Origin: an uncultured Rhodospirillaceae bacterium
GTDB taxonomy: Bacteria > Pseudomonadota > Alphaproteobacteria > Azospirillales > Azospirillaceae
Direction of reading: 5' to 3'
Assembly (NCBI GenBank): GCA_937927415.1
Contig: CALBDS010000057.1
Coordinates: forward strand, 59,572 to 123,571
DNA length: 64,000 nucleotides
Shown here one piece after another: positions 36,308 through 45,124 of the stretch. Below the pieces are notes generated by a model. The model saw only the letters and a program-made list of their open reading frames with translations. It did not search any database and was not told where the DNA came from. A program made the translations under genes and the position numbers. Position 1 is the stretch's first letter. Every line of letters begins with the position of its first letter.

Positions 36308-36715
36308 CTATTCAGCGGGCAGTTCGGTGTCCTCGCTGTCTTCCCCTCCGATCGTAGAGCGCCCGCTTCCCACTCGATGATGGGCCAGCCGATCGAGCAG
36401 ATCGGCCACGAGCCGCCGATCCTCTCTCGGCAGCGTTTGAGCTCTCTCCAAGATTCGCGCCCGTTCCGGTGCAAGAGCATCGATGGTCACTGAATCGGCA
36501 CCGTCCATCGGCTCCACCCCAAGCGCCTGATTGGGACTGATCGCCAGCACCTCGCACAGACGGAGGAACTGATCGGGCTGCAAACCATGATCGAGCGCAC
36601 CGGTGAGGAAGCGGTCCAGCGTCTTGTGGTCGATCCGAACGTGACGGATCACTTCCGCCTTCGTCAGTTGCTGGCGCGCCATGCGGTCGCGCAATCTTTT
36701 CGCCCAAGCGTTCAT
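36308..36715 (-). CDS. XRE-like helix-turn-helix protein, copy 2
   Basis: 135 residues from the ATG that aligns with copy 1 (MNAWAKRLRDRMARQQLTKA); an ATG four codons upstream (36727) is possible. Helix-turn-helix region AEVIRHVRIDHKTLDRFLTG, then PDQFLRLCEVLAISPNQALG, matching copy 1, and a variable acidic tail. Divergent from the RHH protein at 36.8 kb; the AT-rich stretch 36716-36799 should hold both promoters. Confidence 0.62.
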   Translation of the reverse strand: MNAWAKRLRDRMARQQLTKAEVIRHVRIDHKTLDRFLTGALDHGLQPDQFLRLCEVLAISPNQALGVEPMDGADSVTIDALAPERARILERAQTLPREDRRLVADLLDRLAHHRVGSGRSTIGGEDSEDTELPAE

Positions 36716-36799
36716 AGCCGCGAACATGTTCAGGTTGGATAAGAGCAGGGAATGGGATAATATAGGATCACAATTCCCATATTTGCTGATGGCCTTGCC

Positions 36800-37162
36800 A
36801 TGAAGTCCAGCATTGTCCCCGTCCTTTGCCCGGCCCACCGGCGGCTGCACCATCATGTCGTGATAGCTGGCCGCCACACCGGCATGGCACTGGAGGCGGC
36901 ATTCTGGCGCGCACTGCGCGACATCGCCGTCCGTGAGGGGACGACCGTAGACGCCCTATGCACGGACATCAATCGGCGCCGCGGCTCTGCGACACTCCCC
37001 GCCTCAGTTCGGGTATTTGTCGTGTCCTATTACCGGCAGGCCACCCCGGCTCTCCAACCCAATTCCGCATCAAATAGCGCCACCCTCTCACAAGACTTAA
37101 TCAAGGAAGCGCTTGAAGCAATGGTTCAGCCGGACACATCTATATCAGGAAAGCATCATTAG
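36800..37162 (+). CDS. Ribbon-helix-helix (RHH_4) domain protein
   Basis: 120 residues. The centre, IAGRHTGMALEAAFWRALRD / IAVREGTTVDALCTDINRRR / SATLPASVRVFVVSYYR, is a clear RHH_4-type domain common in alphaproteobacteria, a predicted DNA-binding regulator. The first 25 residues are not typical of the family, so the true start may be slightly downstream. The tail is Ser/Thr-rich. No adjacent partner gene shows what it controls. Confidence 0.65.
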   Translation: MKSSIVPVLCPAHRRLHHHVVIAGRHTGMALEAAFWRALRDIAVREGTTVDALCTDINRRRGSATLPASVRVFVVSYYRQATPALQPNSASNSATLSQDLIKEALEAMVQPDTSISGKHH

Positions 37163-37549
37163 CATCACACTCTTAGAATTCTCTATAATCATCTTCTAGA
37201 AAACATAGGGCCGCCATGGATACTACTAATCACAGCGATGTTCTTTTTGAAAGCTGGCCTTGCTCGCGTTCGAGAAGAAAGGCCAGACCGGAGCCAGACC
37301 GTCAAGGGTGCGCCGCCCCTGCGGCGCATCGCTTGCGCGACGGCCTTTGGCCGCCCTTGACCGTCCGTCTCCGGCCCGGCGAAGGCTATCCATGCGAGCA
37401 AGGCAGAATGTGGCTGATCGAACAGCCGCCATCCAACAAGAGTGAACATACAGTTTCGCCTGGAACCTCGAACAGTAATCCAGCGCCAGCTTCTTAATCG
37501 CAATCGTCGAATCTGGACGTACCGTCGGACACAGCTACACTGGTGACCC
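37163..37549. other. Non-coding gap with cloverleaf-like repeat
   Basis: No credible gene; overlapping frames on both strands here run through the palindromic element at 37301-37361. The flanks are AT-rich. Confidence 0.45.
37301..37361. repeat. Cloverleaf-like palindromic element
   Basis: Outer arms GTCAAGGG (37301-37308) and CCCTTGAC (37354-37361) enclose two hairpins: TGCGCCG/CGGCGCA (37309-37328) and CGGCC-TTT-GGCCG (37341-37353). The nested dyads form a three-way junction when folded, as in REP-like or miniature mobile elements. Whether other copies exist in the genome cannot be seen here. Confidence 0.55.
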
Positions 37550-38047
37550 ATGGCTCAAGCGAACGATTTCTTTTTCGGCTTTTCCAAAACTCCGCCAGCC
37601 TTATCGCGACGAACGCTCCTGGGAAGTGCAGCTATTCTCCCTGGGGCGGCAGGAGGGCGCATGTTTTCTATTACCGATCCGGTCGCCGTGCTCTGGGAGG
37701 AATGGCAACGGGCCATGGCGGAAGCCGATGCCCTGTGCGGCCGATGGAGCGGCGCGGAGCAGGCCCTTGCGAAAAGCATCGGCTGGAGCGCTGTGGAGGC
37801 GGCGGTGACAGTGGACGCCCCTGGGACGCAGGACATGGGCGTCATCGCCGAGCGTCAGGATGCCCTTGACCGGTTCCTTGATGACCTCGGCCGCCGTATC
37901 CTCGCGCTGTCCTCCCAGAGCGTCGCCGGCACCATTGCCAAGCTGTCGCTGGCTCTTGCCCTCGCTGATCCCACGCAACAGGACGAGTTGGAATGGCGAT
38001 TGGTTCGGAACGCCTTGAACGAGCTTCACCAATCAGCACCACGCTGA
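37550..38047 (+). CDS. Hypothetical protein with Tat-like N-terminus
   Basis: 165 residues. Residues 18-40 read ALSRRTLLGSAAILPGAAGG, which has the twin-arginine and hydrophobic core of a Tat signal or, in short island proteins of this type, a chance hydrophobic segment. The rest is alpha-helical (VAVLWEEWQRAMAEADALCG, then LDRFLDDLGRRILALSSQSV) and resembles small uncharacterised proteins found near serine recombinases in Azospirillum-type genomes. No function can be assigned. Confidence 0.5.
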   Translation: MAQANDFFFGFSKTPPALSRRTLLGSAAILPGAAGGRMFSITDPVAVLWEEWQRAMAEADALCGRWSGAEQALAKSIGWSAVEAAVTVDAPGTQDMGVIAERQDALDRFLDDLGRRILALSSQSVAGTIAKLSLALALADPTQQDELEWRLVRNALNELHQSAPR

Positions 38048-38264
38048 GCTCTGGAATCGCAATCGTTCCTTCACGACACCAGACGAACTACGAAATTCCA
38101 TTACTCTCCAATATCCATCACAACGATTAGGCCGCCTATTTTTCTCCTATTTTTCTCTAGACTACGATACGCGATACAGTTATTATTTCCAACATATTGT
38201 TGAAGCTTTGAGGTTGAGCGCTCATTTCCGAATTTCGTGCAGAGCATCGTCACGGAGTTCGGTT
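38048..38264. other. AT-rich spacer before the recombinase operon
   Basis: 217 bases, strongly AT-rich around 38090-38200, probably containing the promoter of the small ANDN protein and the recombinase. No gene seen. Confidence 0.4.
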
Positions 38265-38453
38265 ATGGTCGAGGACGACAGCCCCACCCCGGACGCACTG
38301 ACGGCGGCCAACGACAACGCCGCCGCCGGGGCGCGGATCGACCGGGCGGCGCTGATCCTGGCCCGCCTGCTGGGCCGGCAGATGGCACGTGACGCCTTCG
38401 AGCGGCTGAAGGCCGCGAACGACAACCGCCCGCCGGACAGCGGCGGGTCCTGA
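38265..38453 (+). CDS. Small ANDN-motif protein of the recombinase operon
   Basis: 62 residues from the ATG preceded by GGAG (38255-38258). Two AANDN motifs (LTAANDNAAA and LKAANDNRPP) bracket a helix AALILARLLGRQMARDAFER. Small proteins of this pattern commonly precede large serine recombinases in alphaproteobacteria; a role as recombination directionality factor or co-regulator is possible but unproven. It ends 17 bases before the recombinase. Confidence 0.65.
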   Translation: MVEDDSPTPDALTAANDNAAAGARIDRAALILARLLGRQMARDAFERLKAANDNRPPDSGGS

Positions 38454-38470
38454 CCAGGGACGGACGAGCG

Positions 38471-40155
38471 ATGACCAGGGTTGCCCTCTACGCCCGTTAT
38501 TCCTCCGACAATCAGAGCGCGGCCTCCATTGAGGACCAGCTCCGCATCTGCCGGGAGCACGTCGGGCGCGAGGGCTGGACCGTCGCCGCCTGCTACCACG
38601 ACGCCGCCATTTCCGGCGCCAGCATGGTCCTGCGGTCGGGCATCCAGACCCTGCTCGCCGACGCCCGGTGCGGCCGCTTCGACGTGGTGCTCGCCGAAGC
38701 CCTGGACCGCGTGTCCCGTGATCAGGCCGACGTGGCGACGCTGTTCAAGCATCTGAGCTTCGCCGGCCTGCGCCTCGTCACCCTGGCCGAGGGCGAGATC
38801 AGCGAACTGCACGTCGGCCTCAAGGGCACGATGAACGCGCTGTTCCTCAAGGACCTCGCCGCCAAGACGCACCGCGGCCTGCGCGGCCGGGTGGAGACGG
38901 GCAAGGCCGGTGGCGGGCTGTGCTACGGCTACGACGTGGTCAAGCGCCTCGGCAGCGATGGCGAACCCGTGCGCGGCGAGCGCACCGTCAACGAGGCCCA
39001 GGCCGCCGTGGTCCGCCGCATCTTCCGCGACTTCGCCGCCGGCATCTCCCCACGCACCATCGCCCGCCGCCTGAACGACGAGGGTATTCCCGGCCCCGAC
39101 GGCACGCTGTGGACCGACTCCACCCTGCGCGGCCACGCCAAGCGCGGCACCGGCTTCCTCAACAACGAACTCTACATCGGCCGGCTGGTGTGGAACCGGC
39201 AGCGTTACGTCAAGGACCCGACCACCGGCAAGCGGGTGTCGCGGATCAACCCGCCGGACGCCTGGATCGTCACCGAGGTTCCTGGGCTGCGCATCATCGA
39301 CGACGCGCTGTGGCGCGCCGCCAAGGCCCGCCAGGAGGCTCTCGCGATCACGCATGCCGGCCCCATCGCCGCCGTGCGCGCCGCCTTCGCCACCCGTGCC
39401 GCCAACCCGCTCAACGCCGCTCACCGGCCCCGCTCGCTGCTGTCCGGCCTGCTGGTCTGCGGGTGCTGTGGCGGCCCCTTCACGCTGCGCGGCCAGGGGC
39501 GCTACGGCTGTTCCCAGCACATCATGAACGGCTCGTGCGGCAACAGCCGACCATCCCGCGCACCGCCCTGGAAGAGCGCGTGCTGGCCGGTCTGAAGCAC
39601 AAGCTGATGGCGCCGGACGTCGCCGCCGAGGCGATCCGCGCCTACGTCGAGGAAACCAACCGGCTCAACCACGCACGCCGCGCTTCCGGTGAGGCCGAGC
39701 GGCGGGAACTGGCCCAGGTCGCCCGCGCCATCCGGGACATCCTGGCGCTGATCGAGAGCGGCGCCGGCAGCCGCACTTTGGTGGCGCGGCTCCGGGAGTT
39801 GGAGACACGGGAGGACGAACTGAACGCCCGCCTCGCCCAGGTCCCGGTGGACCTGCCCGACGTTCACCCAAACGTCGCGGAGCTCTATGCCCGCAAGGTG
39901 ACGCGTCTGGCCGAGGCGCTGAATCGCCCCGAGGAGCGCGACGAGGCCGCCGACGCTATCCGCGGGCTGATCGAGCGGATCACGCTGACGCCCGGCCCGA
40001 AGCGCGGCCAGTTGGACGTGACGCTGTGCGGCGAGTTCGGCACGCTCCTGGAGTGGGCGGCGCAAAAGCAGAACACTCCCGGCCCAGTGGGCGCGGGAGT
40101 GTCTGTATCGGTGGTTGCGGGGGCCGGATTTGAACCGACGACCTTCAGGTTATGA
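38471..40155 (+). pseudogene. Large serine recombinase, frameshifted
   Basis: The first frame (to 39595) has the resolvase catalytic domain (VALYARYSSDNQSAASIEDQ, catalytic Ser in RYSSDN), the recombinase domain (RTIARRLNDEGIPGPDGTLW) and a zinc ribbon (LLVCGCCGGPF ... CSQH ... C). After GSCGNSR one base is missing between 39549 and 39550; the family sequence continues in the next frame as TIPRTALEERVLAGLKHKLM to a coiled-coil C-terminus. The second frame ends by reading into the tRNA-fMet fragment (VVAGAGFEPTTFRL). One deleted base, or a sequencing error, breaks an otherwise complete gene. It is the likely integrase of the first island. Confidence 0.8.
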
Positions 40156-40156
40156 G
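40112..40156 (-). other. tRNA-fMet 3' fragment, attachment site
   Basis: On the minus strand this is the 3' half of an initiator tRNA, from CTCATAACCTGAAGGTCG in the anticodon region (CAT) through the T-arm to CCCCGCAACCA. The A before ACCA is the unpaired A72 that marks initiator tRNAs. The 5' half is missing, since homology ends abruptly after the anticodon loop, so it is not a working tRNA but a duplicated att site left by integration. The intact tRNA should lie to the right, beyond the window. Confidence 0.8.
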
Positions 40157-40344
40157 TTCGTTTTCAGCCCCCTGCGCGCATGTTTCCGGCACCACGCCAG
40201 AGTATCCGATTGCTCTATAATACCTTGTTTCTATTGATAACTTATCACCAACAAACTACGCTACTGCTTCATCGGAAGCGCGCTCTTTTCCTCCCAAGTG
40301 ATTCCGATTTGATTCCGGAGATTCCGGCGCTCGTGGGGTGCTCC

Positions 40345-41499
40345 ATGGCCAAGATCACGAAACGGTCCGTCGATGCCGCCGTCCCCGGCGAGCAGGAATT
40401 CTTCCTTTGGGACGAGGAGCTGAAGGGCTTCGGACTGCGCGTCTATCCCTCCGGCCGGAAGATGTATCTGGCCCAGTTCCGGGCCGGCGGCCGCCTGCGC
40501 CGCGTCAACATCGGCCCCCACGGCGTCCTGACACCCGACGTCGCCCGGACCGAGGCCATGAAGCACCTGTCCGATGTCCGGCGCGGCAGTGACCCAGCGT
40601 CCGAACGTGACCGCCGCAAGGCCTCCCCCACCATGAAGGAATTCGGCAAGCGCTTCCTGGAGGACCACGTCGCCTCCCACTGCAAGCCGACGACCCAGGC
40701 CGAATACAAACGCTCCATCGAACTGTTCATCAACCCCAAGCTCGGCAGTCACCGCATCATCGACGTCAGCCGTGCCGAAGTAGTCGAACTGCACCAGTCC
40801 CTGAAAGCCACCCCTTATCAGGCCAACCGCACGCTAGGCGTCCTCTCCGTCATGTTCACCGTCGCCCACACCTGGGGCGTCCGGACCGACGGCGTCAATC
40901 CGTGCTGGAAGGTGAAGCGTTACAAGGAGGTCAAACGCGAACGCTACCTCACGCCGGACGAACTCGCCCGCCTCGGCACGGTGCTGCGCGACTCCACCGC
41001 CGAACCGGAAGCGGTCAATTGCATCCGCCTCCTCCTTCTGACGGGCTGCCGCCTCAGCGAAATCCAGACGCTCAAATGGGAACACGTCGATCTCACCGCC
41101 GGCGTGCTCCGATTGCCGGATTCCAAGACCGGGGCGAAGCTGGTGACGATCGGGAAGGCCGCCGTCGAGGTCCTCAAGGGCATCACCAGGGTGACGGGCA
41201 ACCCCTATGTCATCACCGGCCACGTCGACGGCCAGCACCTGACCGACATGCAACGTCCCTGGCGCCGGCTGCGCAAGCGCGCCGGGTTGGACGACGTGCG
41301 CATCCATGACCTGCGGCATTCCTTCGCCTCCGACGCGCTGCAACTCGGCGAGGATCTGCCGATGATCGGCCGCTTGCTCGGGCATACGCAGGTCCAGACC
41401 ACCGCCCGCTACGCCCACCTCAAGACCGATCCCATCAGAGCCGCCGCCGACAAGGTGGCGGAGGCCATCGCCACGGCTCTGACCCGCGGATTGACCTGA
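40345..41499 (+). CDS. P4-type tyrosine site-specific integrase
   Basis: 384 residues. The N-terminal arm-binding domain (DUF4102-like, LWDEELKGFGLRVYPSGRKM) is followed by a SAM-like core-binding domain and a catalytic domain with Arg in LLTGCRLSEIQTLKW, HDLRHS, the second His in LGHTQVQTT and nucleophile Tyr in ARYAHL. It lies 189 bases from the tRNA-fMet fragment, the usual place for an integrase that targets a tRNA 3' end. The frame extends upstream, but the ATG at 40345 (MAKITKRSVDAAVPG) matches the family. Confidence 0.88.
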   Translation: MAKITKRSVDAAVPGEQEFFLWDEELKGFGLRVYPSGRKMYLAQFRAGGRLRRVNIGPHGVLTPDVARTEAMKHLSDVRRGSDPASERDRRKASPTMKEFGKRFLEDHVASHCKPTTQAEYKRSIELFINPKLGSHRIIDVSRAEVVELHQSLKATPYQANRTLGVLSVMFTVAHTWGVRTDGVNPCWKVKRYKEVKRERYLTPDELARLGTVLRDSTAEPEAVNCIRLLLLTGCRLSEIQTLKWEHVDLTAGVLRLPDSKTGAKLVTIGKAAVEVLKGITRVTGNPYVITGHVDGQHLTDMQRPWRRLRKRAGLDDVRIHDLRHSFASDALQLGEDLPMIGRLLGHTQVQTTARYAHLKTDPIRAAADKVAEAIATALTRGLT

Positions 41500-41819
41500 C
41501 AGCGCAGGTGCCGAAGACGGCAAAGCGATCATAGAACACCCGCTCCAAATCTGCCGCGCGACCGCGGGCACATAAGCGTGGAGGGGGGGCATCGCTCCAT
41601 CAGGATGACGCTGCGGATCAGCAAGGCAGGATCGCCACAGCCCAAGATGAGGAAAACCAGTCCCTTGATCCCCGACAACCCACGATCGCTTGCACGCACT
41701 GGCATAATAGGCGCCGGCAGACTCTCCAGAGGGTATGGATTTTTAAGAGAACTTTTCATACCATAAACACGTTTTAAAGATTCATAAGCCCACCAACAGT
41801 CAATCAAGATTGCACTCCA
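41500..41819. other. Non-coding gap upstream of the cmr operon
   Basis: 320 bases. The right half (41730-41819) is AT-rich and probably contains the cmr promoter; GGTATG (41732-41737) and CATACC (41757-41762) form a spaced dyad there. No canonical -35/-10 pair stands out and the frames on both strands lack protein character. Confidence 0.4.
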
Positions 41820-43061
41820 ATGATCATGACCGCGACGCTTCAGATCGTGACTCCTCTGTTCCTCGGGGGTGCTCGGCAAGAGGCCGAGGAGTTGTTCCGC
41901 CTTGCCAGCCTGAAGGGCGCGTTACGGTTCTGGTGGCGGGCCGCGGAATACCCCGAACGTTTCGAACGGGCGGTGCGCGGCGGAGCCGGGCGGGACCGGG
42001 CGGCGGCTCTGGCCCTTGCCACGGTGCGCCGGGACGAAACCGCCCTGTTCGGCAGCACCGCCACCGGGCAATCCCGCGTTTTGATGCGGCTGGAACCGCG
42101 GCGCACGCCTTTGGCGCGGCTGCCCGTGGGCGAGACGTTGAAGGAGGGCGATGGCCGCACCCTCGTGGGGCCGGGGGCGCGGTATCTGGGTTATGGGCTG
42201 ATGGGCGCCTATGGCGCCACCATGGGGAAGCTGGAACGGTCGTGCCTGCGTCATGGGGCCTGCGTTCAGGTGTCCTTCCGGTTCCGCCGCGGTGCGGACG
42301 TGGCCTCGTTCCGCCGCGCCCTGATTCTGTTCGGGCTGGTGGGCGGCCTGGGCAGCCGGGCGCGGCGCGGATGGGGCAGTCTGGCCCTGGTGAAACTGAC
42401 CGAGGGCGAGACCGGCACGACGGTCTGGGAACCGCCCGCAACCGCCGCCGACTACACCGCGGCGCTCCGTGCCGCGGTGCCCACGGGGCTGAAGCACGGC
42501 GACCCGTTGCCCCCCTTCACCGCCTTTGGCCCCGACACCCGCATCGAGACGCTGGATTGCGACGGCGACCCGCTGGCCACATTGGACCGGATGGGGCGGG
42601 CCATGCAGCGTTACCGCGCGTGGGGACACAAGGGGATGGTCAACAACGAACCCAGCGAGCGGAATTTCAAGGATGACCACGATTGGTCCAAGGAACCGTT
42701 CAGCCGGACCTTTGCCGGTTTCGTGCCACAGCGCGCCGTCTTCGGCCTGCCGCAGAATTACGGGCGGAATTTCAGCATCGCCCCGGCGGTGCCCAGGATG
42801 GACCGGCGCGGCAGCCCGCTGTTCCTCCACGTCCATCCGCTGGCCGGCGGCCTGTTCCTGGGCGTGGCGCTGATCGTGCCGGCGGTGTTCCTACCCGGCG
42901 GAGAGGATAAGGTGGCGGTGTCCCAAAATAGCCGCACCGACATCCGGCGGGCGCGGATCGACTGGCGGGTGCTGGCCGGCTATCTCGACGGGCCGGTGAA
43001 AGAGGACCAACGCAAACGGCTGGGCGCCTATTTCCCCCGCCGCGAACGGGTGCTGCCATGA
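41820..43061 (+). CDS. cmr1: Type III-B CRISPR RAMP protein Cmr1
   Basis: 413 residues, first gene of a six-gene operon. Beginning ATLQIVTPLFLGGARQEAEE and LKGALRFWWRA are the hallmark of Cmr1; the RAMP glycine-rich loop reads LVGGLGSRARRGWGS near residue 180. Cmr1 caps the 3' end of the crRNA in the Cmr effector complex. It overlaps cmr2 by 4 bases. No strong ribosome-binding site precedes the ATG (a second ATG follows two codons later). Confidence 0.9.
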   Translation: MIMTATLQIVTPLFLGGARQEAEELFRLASLKGALRFWWRAAEYPERFERAVRGGAGRDRAAALALATVRRDETALFGSTATGQSRVLMRLEPRRTPLARLPVGETLKEGDGRTLVGPGARYLGYGLMGAYGATMGKLERSCLRHGACVQVSFRFRRGADVASFRRALILFGLVGGLGSRARRGWGSLALVKLTEGETGTTVWEPPATAADYTAALRAAVPTGLKHGDPLPPFTAFGPDTRIETLDCDGDPLATLDRMGRAMQRYRAWGHKGMVNNEPSERNFKDDHDWSKEPFSRTFAGFVPQRAVFGLPQNYGRNFSIAPAVPRMDRRGSPLFLHVHPLAGGLFLGVALIVPAVFLPGGEDKVAVSQNSRTDIRRARIDWRVLAGYLDGPVKEDQRKRLGAYFPRRERVLP

Positions 43062-45124
43062 CAACACGGACGATTCATGTGTCCATCGGGCCGGTGCAGG
43101 ATTTCATCCGGCAGGCCCGCCGCACCCGTGACCTGTGGGCCGGTTCCTTCCTGCTGTCCTGGCTGTCGGGCAAGGCGATGCTGGCCGCGACGGAAAAGGC
43201 CGGCAGCATCGAAAAGCCCAACGTCACCCGTGACCCGATGTTTTTGGCGCTGAGCGGTCGTCCAGAGCCGGATAATGATGGGCGGTTTCCCTTCATCGCT
43301 ACGCTGCCCAACCAGTTCACAGCCACGGTTCCCGACACTTTCGACGGGACGTTGTTCACGTGCGCGGTCTGCCAAGCTTGGAAAAAGCTTGCCGATGAGG
43401 TCTGGAAAACGTTTTTGGAGGAACTCGTTACCCAAGGGCGGGGCAACAAAACCAAGGATATCTGGGACCGCCAGATCGGGAATTTCTGGCAGGTGTCGTG
43501 GGTTTTTGGTGACGACCACACGTTGCTCAACCGCCGCAAATCCTGGCGCACCGGCTCCTTGGGGACGGAGGAAGGCGGCGATCATTGCACCATCATGGGC
43601 GACTGGCAGGAACTGTCGGGCCATGTGCGCGCCAAGTCGGGGGAGCGGGAAAAGCAGGATGGCTTTTGGGATGCCGTGCGCCGTCAAATCGACCACCATC
43701 TCTATGGCAAGAACACCATCGGCTCCATCGAGCTGAGACGCAGCGAACGGCTGTGCGCCATCGCTCTGGTCAAGCGGCTGTTTCCCCTGCTCGAGCCGAA
43801 GATCCTTCATGAGGTCATCGGCTGGGCACCTGACCGCCGCGCCGATAACGGCGAAATCGCTACAGACCTTCGGCGTCGGCTGCGCAAGTACCCCTCCACG
43901 GCCTATATGGCCGCGGTGCCCTGGCTCCTTCATGCCTGGAAACATGAAGAAGAGGAAACGGTCTGCGAAAATTTCTTCAAAGCCGTGAACGAGCAGGCCA
44001 AAAAGGATAATGACTGGGATATTGCCCTGCTCGAGAAGGCCGAGTGGCACCCCCGGATCAAGGAACTGGTCCCGGCGGGCCGGTTTGCCGCACTGGACGG
44101 AACCTTCTTTTACCATAACGGAATTGCCCGTCGCCGGGCGGAACTGCGCGGCAACGCCGAATCCAGCCGGCCAGAAGACATACAGGCGAATATCAAGGAT
44201 TCGGTCGATACCCTGACATCAGCCCTGAAGGAATTGCAGAACGCCACCGCTCCACGGGGCAGCCGGCGGCGGCGCAAGATGATGGAGGCATCGCCCTTCT
44301 ACGCCTTGCTGTTCATGGACGGCGACAGCATGGGCAAACTCATCAAGGAGATCGGCGGCACGGCGGTCAGTGAATGTCTGACGCCCTTCGCCGATGCTGT
44401 CCGGGGCATCGTGGAAGACGCCAACGGCCTGACCCTCTATGCCGGCGGCGACGATGTGCTGGCCCTGCTGCCGCTGACCACGGCGCTGGGCACCGCCCGC
44501 GGCCTGTCGGACCGCTTCCGTACGGCATTCCGCGATCGGGGGCACAGCGCCACCCTGTCGGGGGCAGTGGTCTACGCCCATTACGGCACACCGCTGAGCG
44601 CAGTGATCGACACGGCGCGAACCGGGCTGGACGACATCGCCAAGGAAGCCAACGGCCGCGACAGCCTGTCGGTCACCGTGCTGAAACCCGGCGGGGTGAA
44701 GGCGCAATGGGTCTCCAAATGGGATCTTGATGAGAAGACATGCGCTGTGAAGACGGTGCAGGATCTGGTGCGCGCCTTTGCCGACGATGACGAACGTTCC
44801 TCGTCCTTCCTGCACCATATCGGCGAACGGTACGGGGATATCCTGTCGCAACTGCCCCCGCCACAACCGGGCGGGCGGGATGATCTGATAGCCTTTCTGG
44901 TGGCCGAACGGCTGAAGGGCAAGGACGTCGCCCACAATCAGGACATCGCCGCCTATGAAAAGGCTCATCGGGAAATGACCGAGTTGGCCGCCGTCTGCCG
45001 CCCGCGCGGCACGGCACACGCCGGCACCGGGGGGGCCTTCGTCATCGACGGGGCCATGCTGGTGAAATTCCTGGCCGACAACGGCGGCTATCCCGGTGGC
45101 TGGGACGAGGAAAGCGCATCATGA
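43058..45124 (+). CDS. cmr2: Cas10/Cmr2, cyclic-oligoadenylate synthetase subunit
   Basis: 688 residues. It starts directly in the first palm domain (HVSIGPVQDFIRQARRTRDL); no N-terminal HD nuclease domain is visible, so target-DNA cleavage is probably absent. A zinc-binding pair appears in CAVCQAW. The second palm has LLFMDGDSMGKLI and the catalytic GGDD at residues 463-466 (LYAGGDDVLALL), so on target RNA binding it should make cyclic oligoadenylates. Two CARF proteins encoded downstream fit that output. Overlaps its neighbours by 4 bases each. Confidence 0.92.
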   Translation: MTTRTIHVSIGPVQDFIRQARRTRDLWAGSFLLSWLSGKAMLAATEKAGSIEKPNVTRDPMFLALSGRPEPDNDGRFPFIATLPNQFTATVPDTFDGTLFTCAVCQAWKKLADEVWKTFLEELVTQGRGNKTKDIWDRQIGNFWQVSWVFGDDHTLLNRRKSWRTGSLGTEEGGDHCTIMGDWQELSGHVRAKSGEREKQDGFWDAVRRQIDHHLYGKNTIGSIELRRSERLCAIALVKRLFPLLEPKILHEVIGWAPDRRADNGEIATDLRRRLRKYPSTAYMAAVPWLLHAWKHEEEETVCENFFKAVNEQAKKDNDWDIALLEKAEWHPRIKELVPAGRFAALDGTFFYHNGIARRRAELRGNAESSRPEDIQANIKDSVDTLTSALKELQNATAPRGSRRRRKMMEASPFYALLFMDGDSMGKLIKEIGGTAVSECLTPFADAVRGIVEDANGLTLYAGGDDVLALLPLTTALGTARGLSDRFRTAFRDRGHSATLSGAVVYAHYGTPLSAVIDTARTGLDDIAKEANGRDSLSVTVLKPGGVKAQWVSKWDLDEKTCAVKTVQDLVRAFADDDERSSSFLHHIGERYGDILSQLPPPQPGGRDDLIAFLVAERLKGKDVAHNQDIAAYEKAHREMTELAAVCRPRGTAHAGTGGAFVIDGAMLVKFLADNGGYPGGWDEESAS

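Noticed and set aside
40112..40156. A working tRNA-fMet gene
   Set aside because: Only the 3' half is present; homology stops after the anticodon loop.
41529..41879. 116-codon minus-strand frame before the cmr operon
   Set aside because: It overlaps the cmr1 start, has no family resemblance and lies in an AT-rich promoter-like region.
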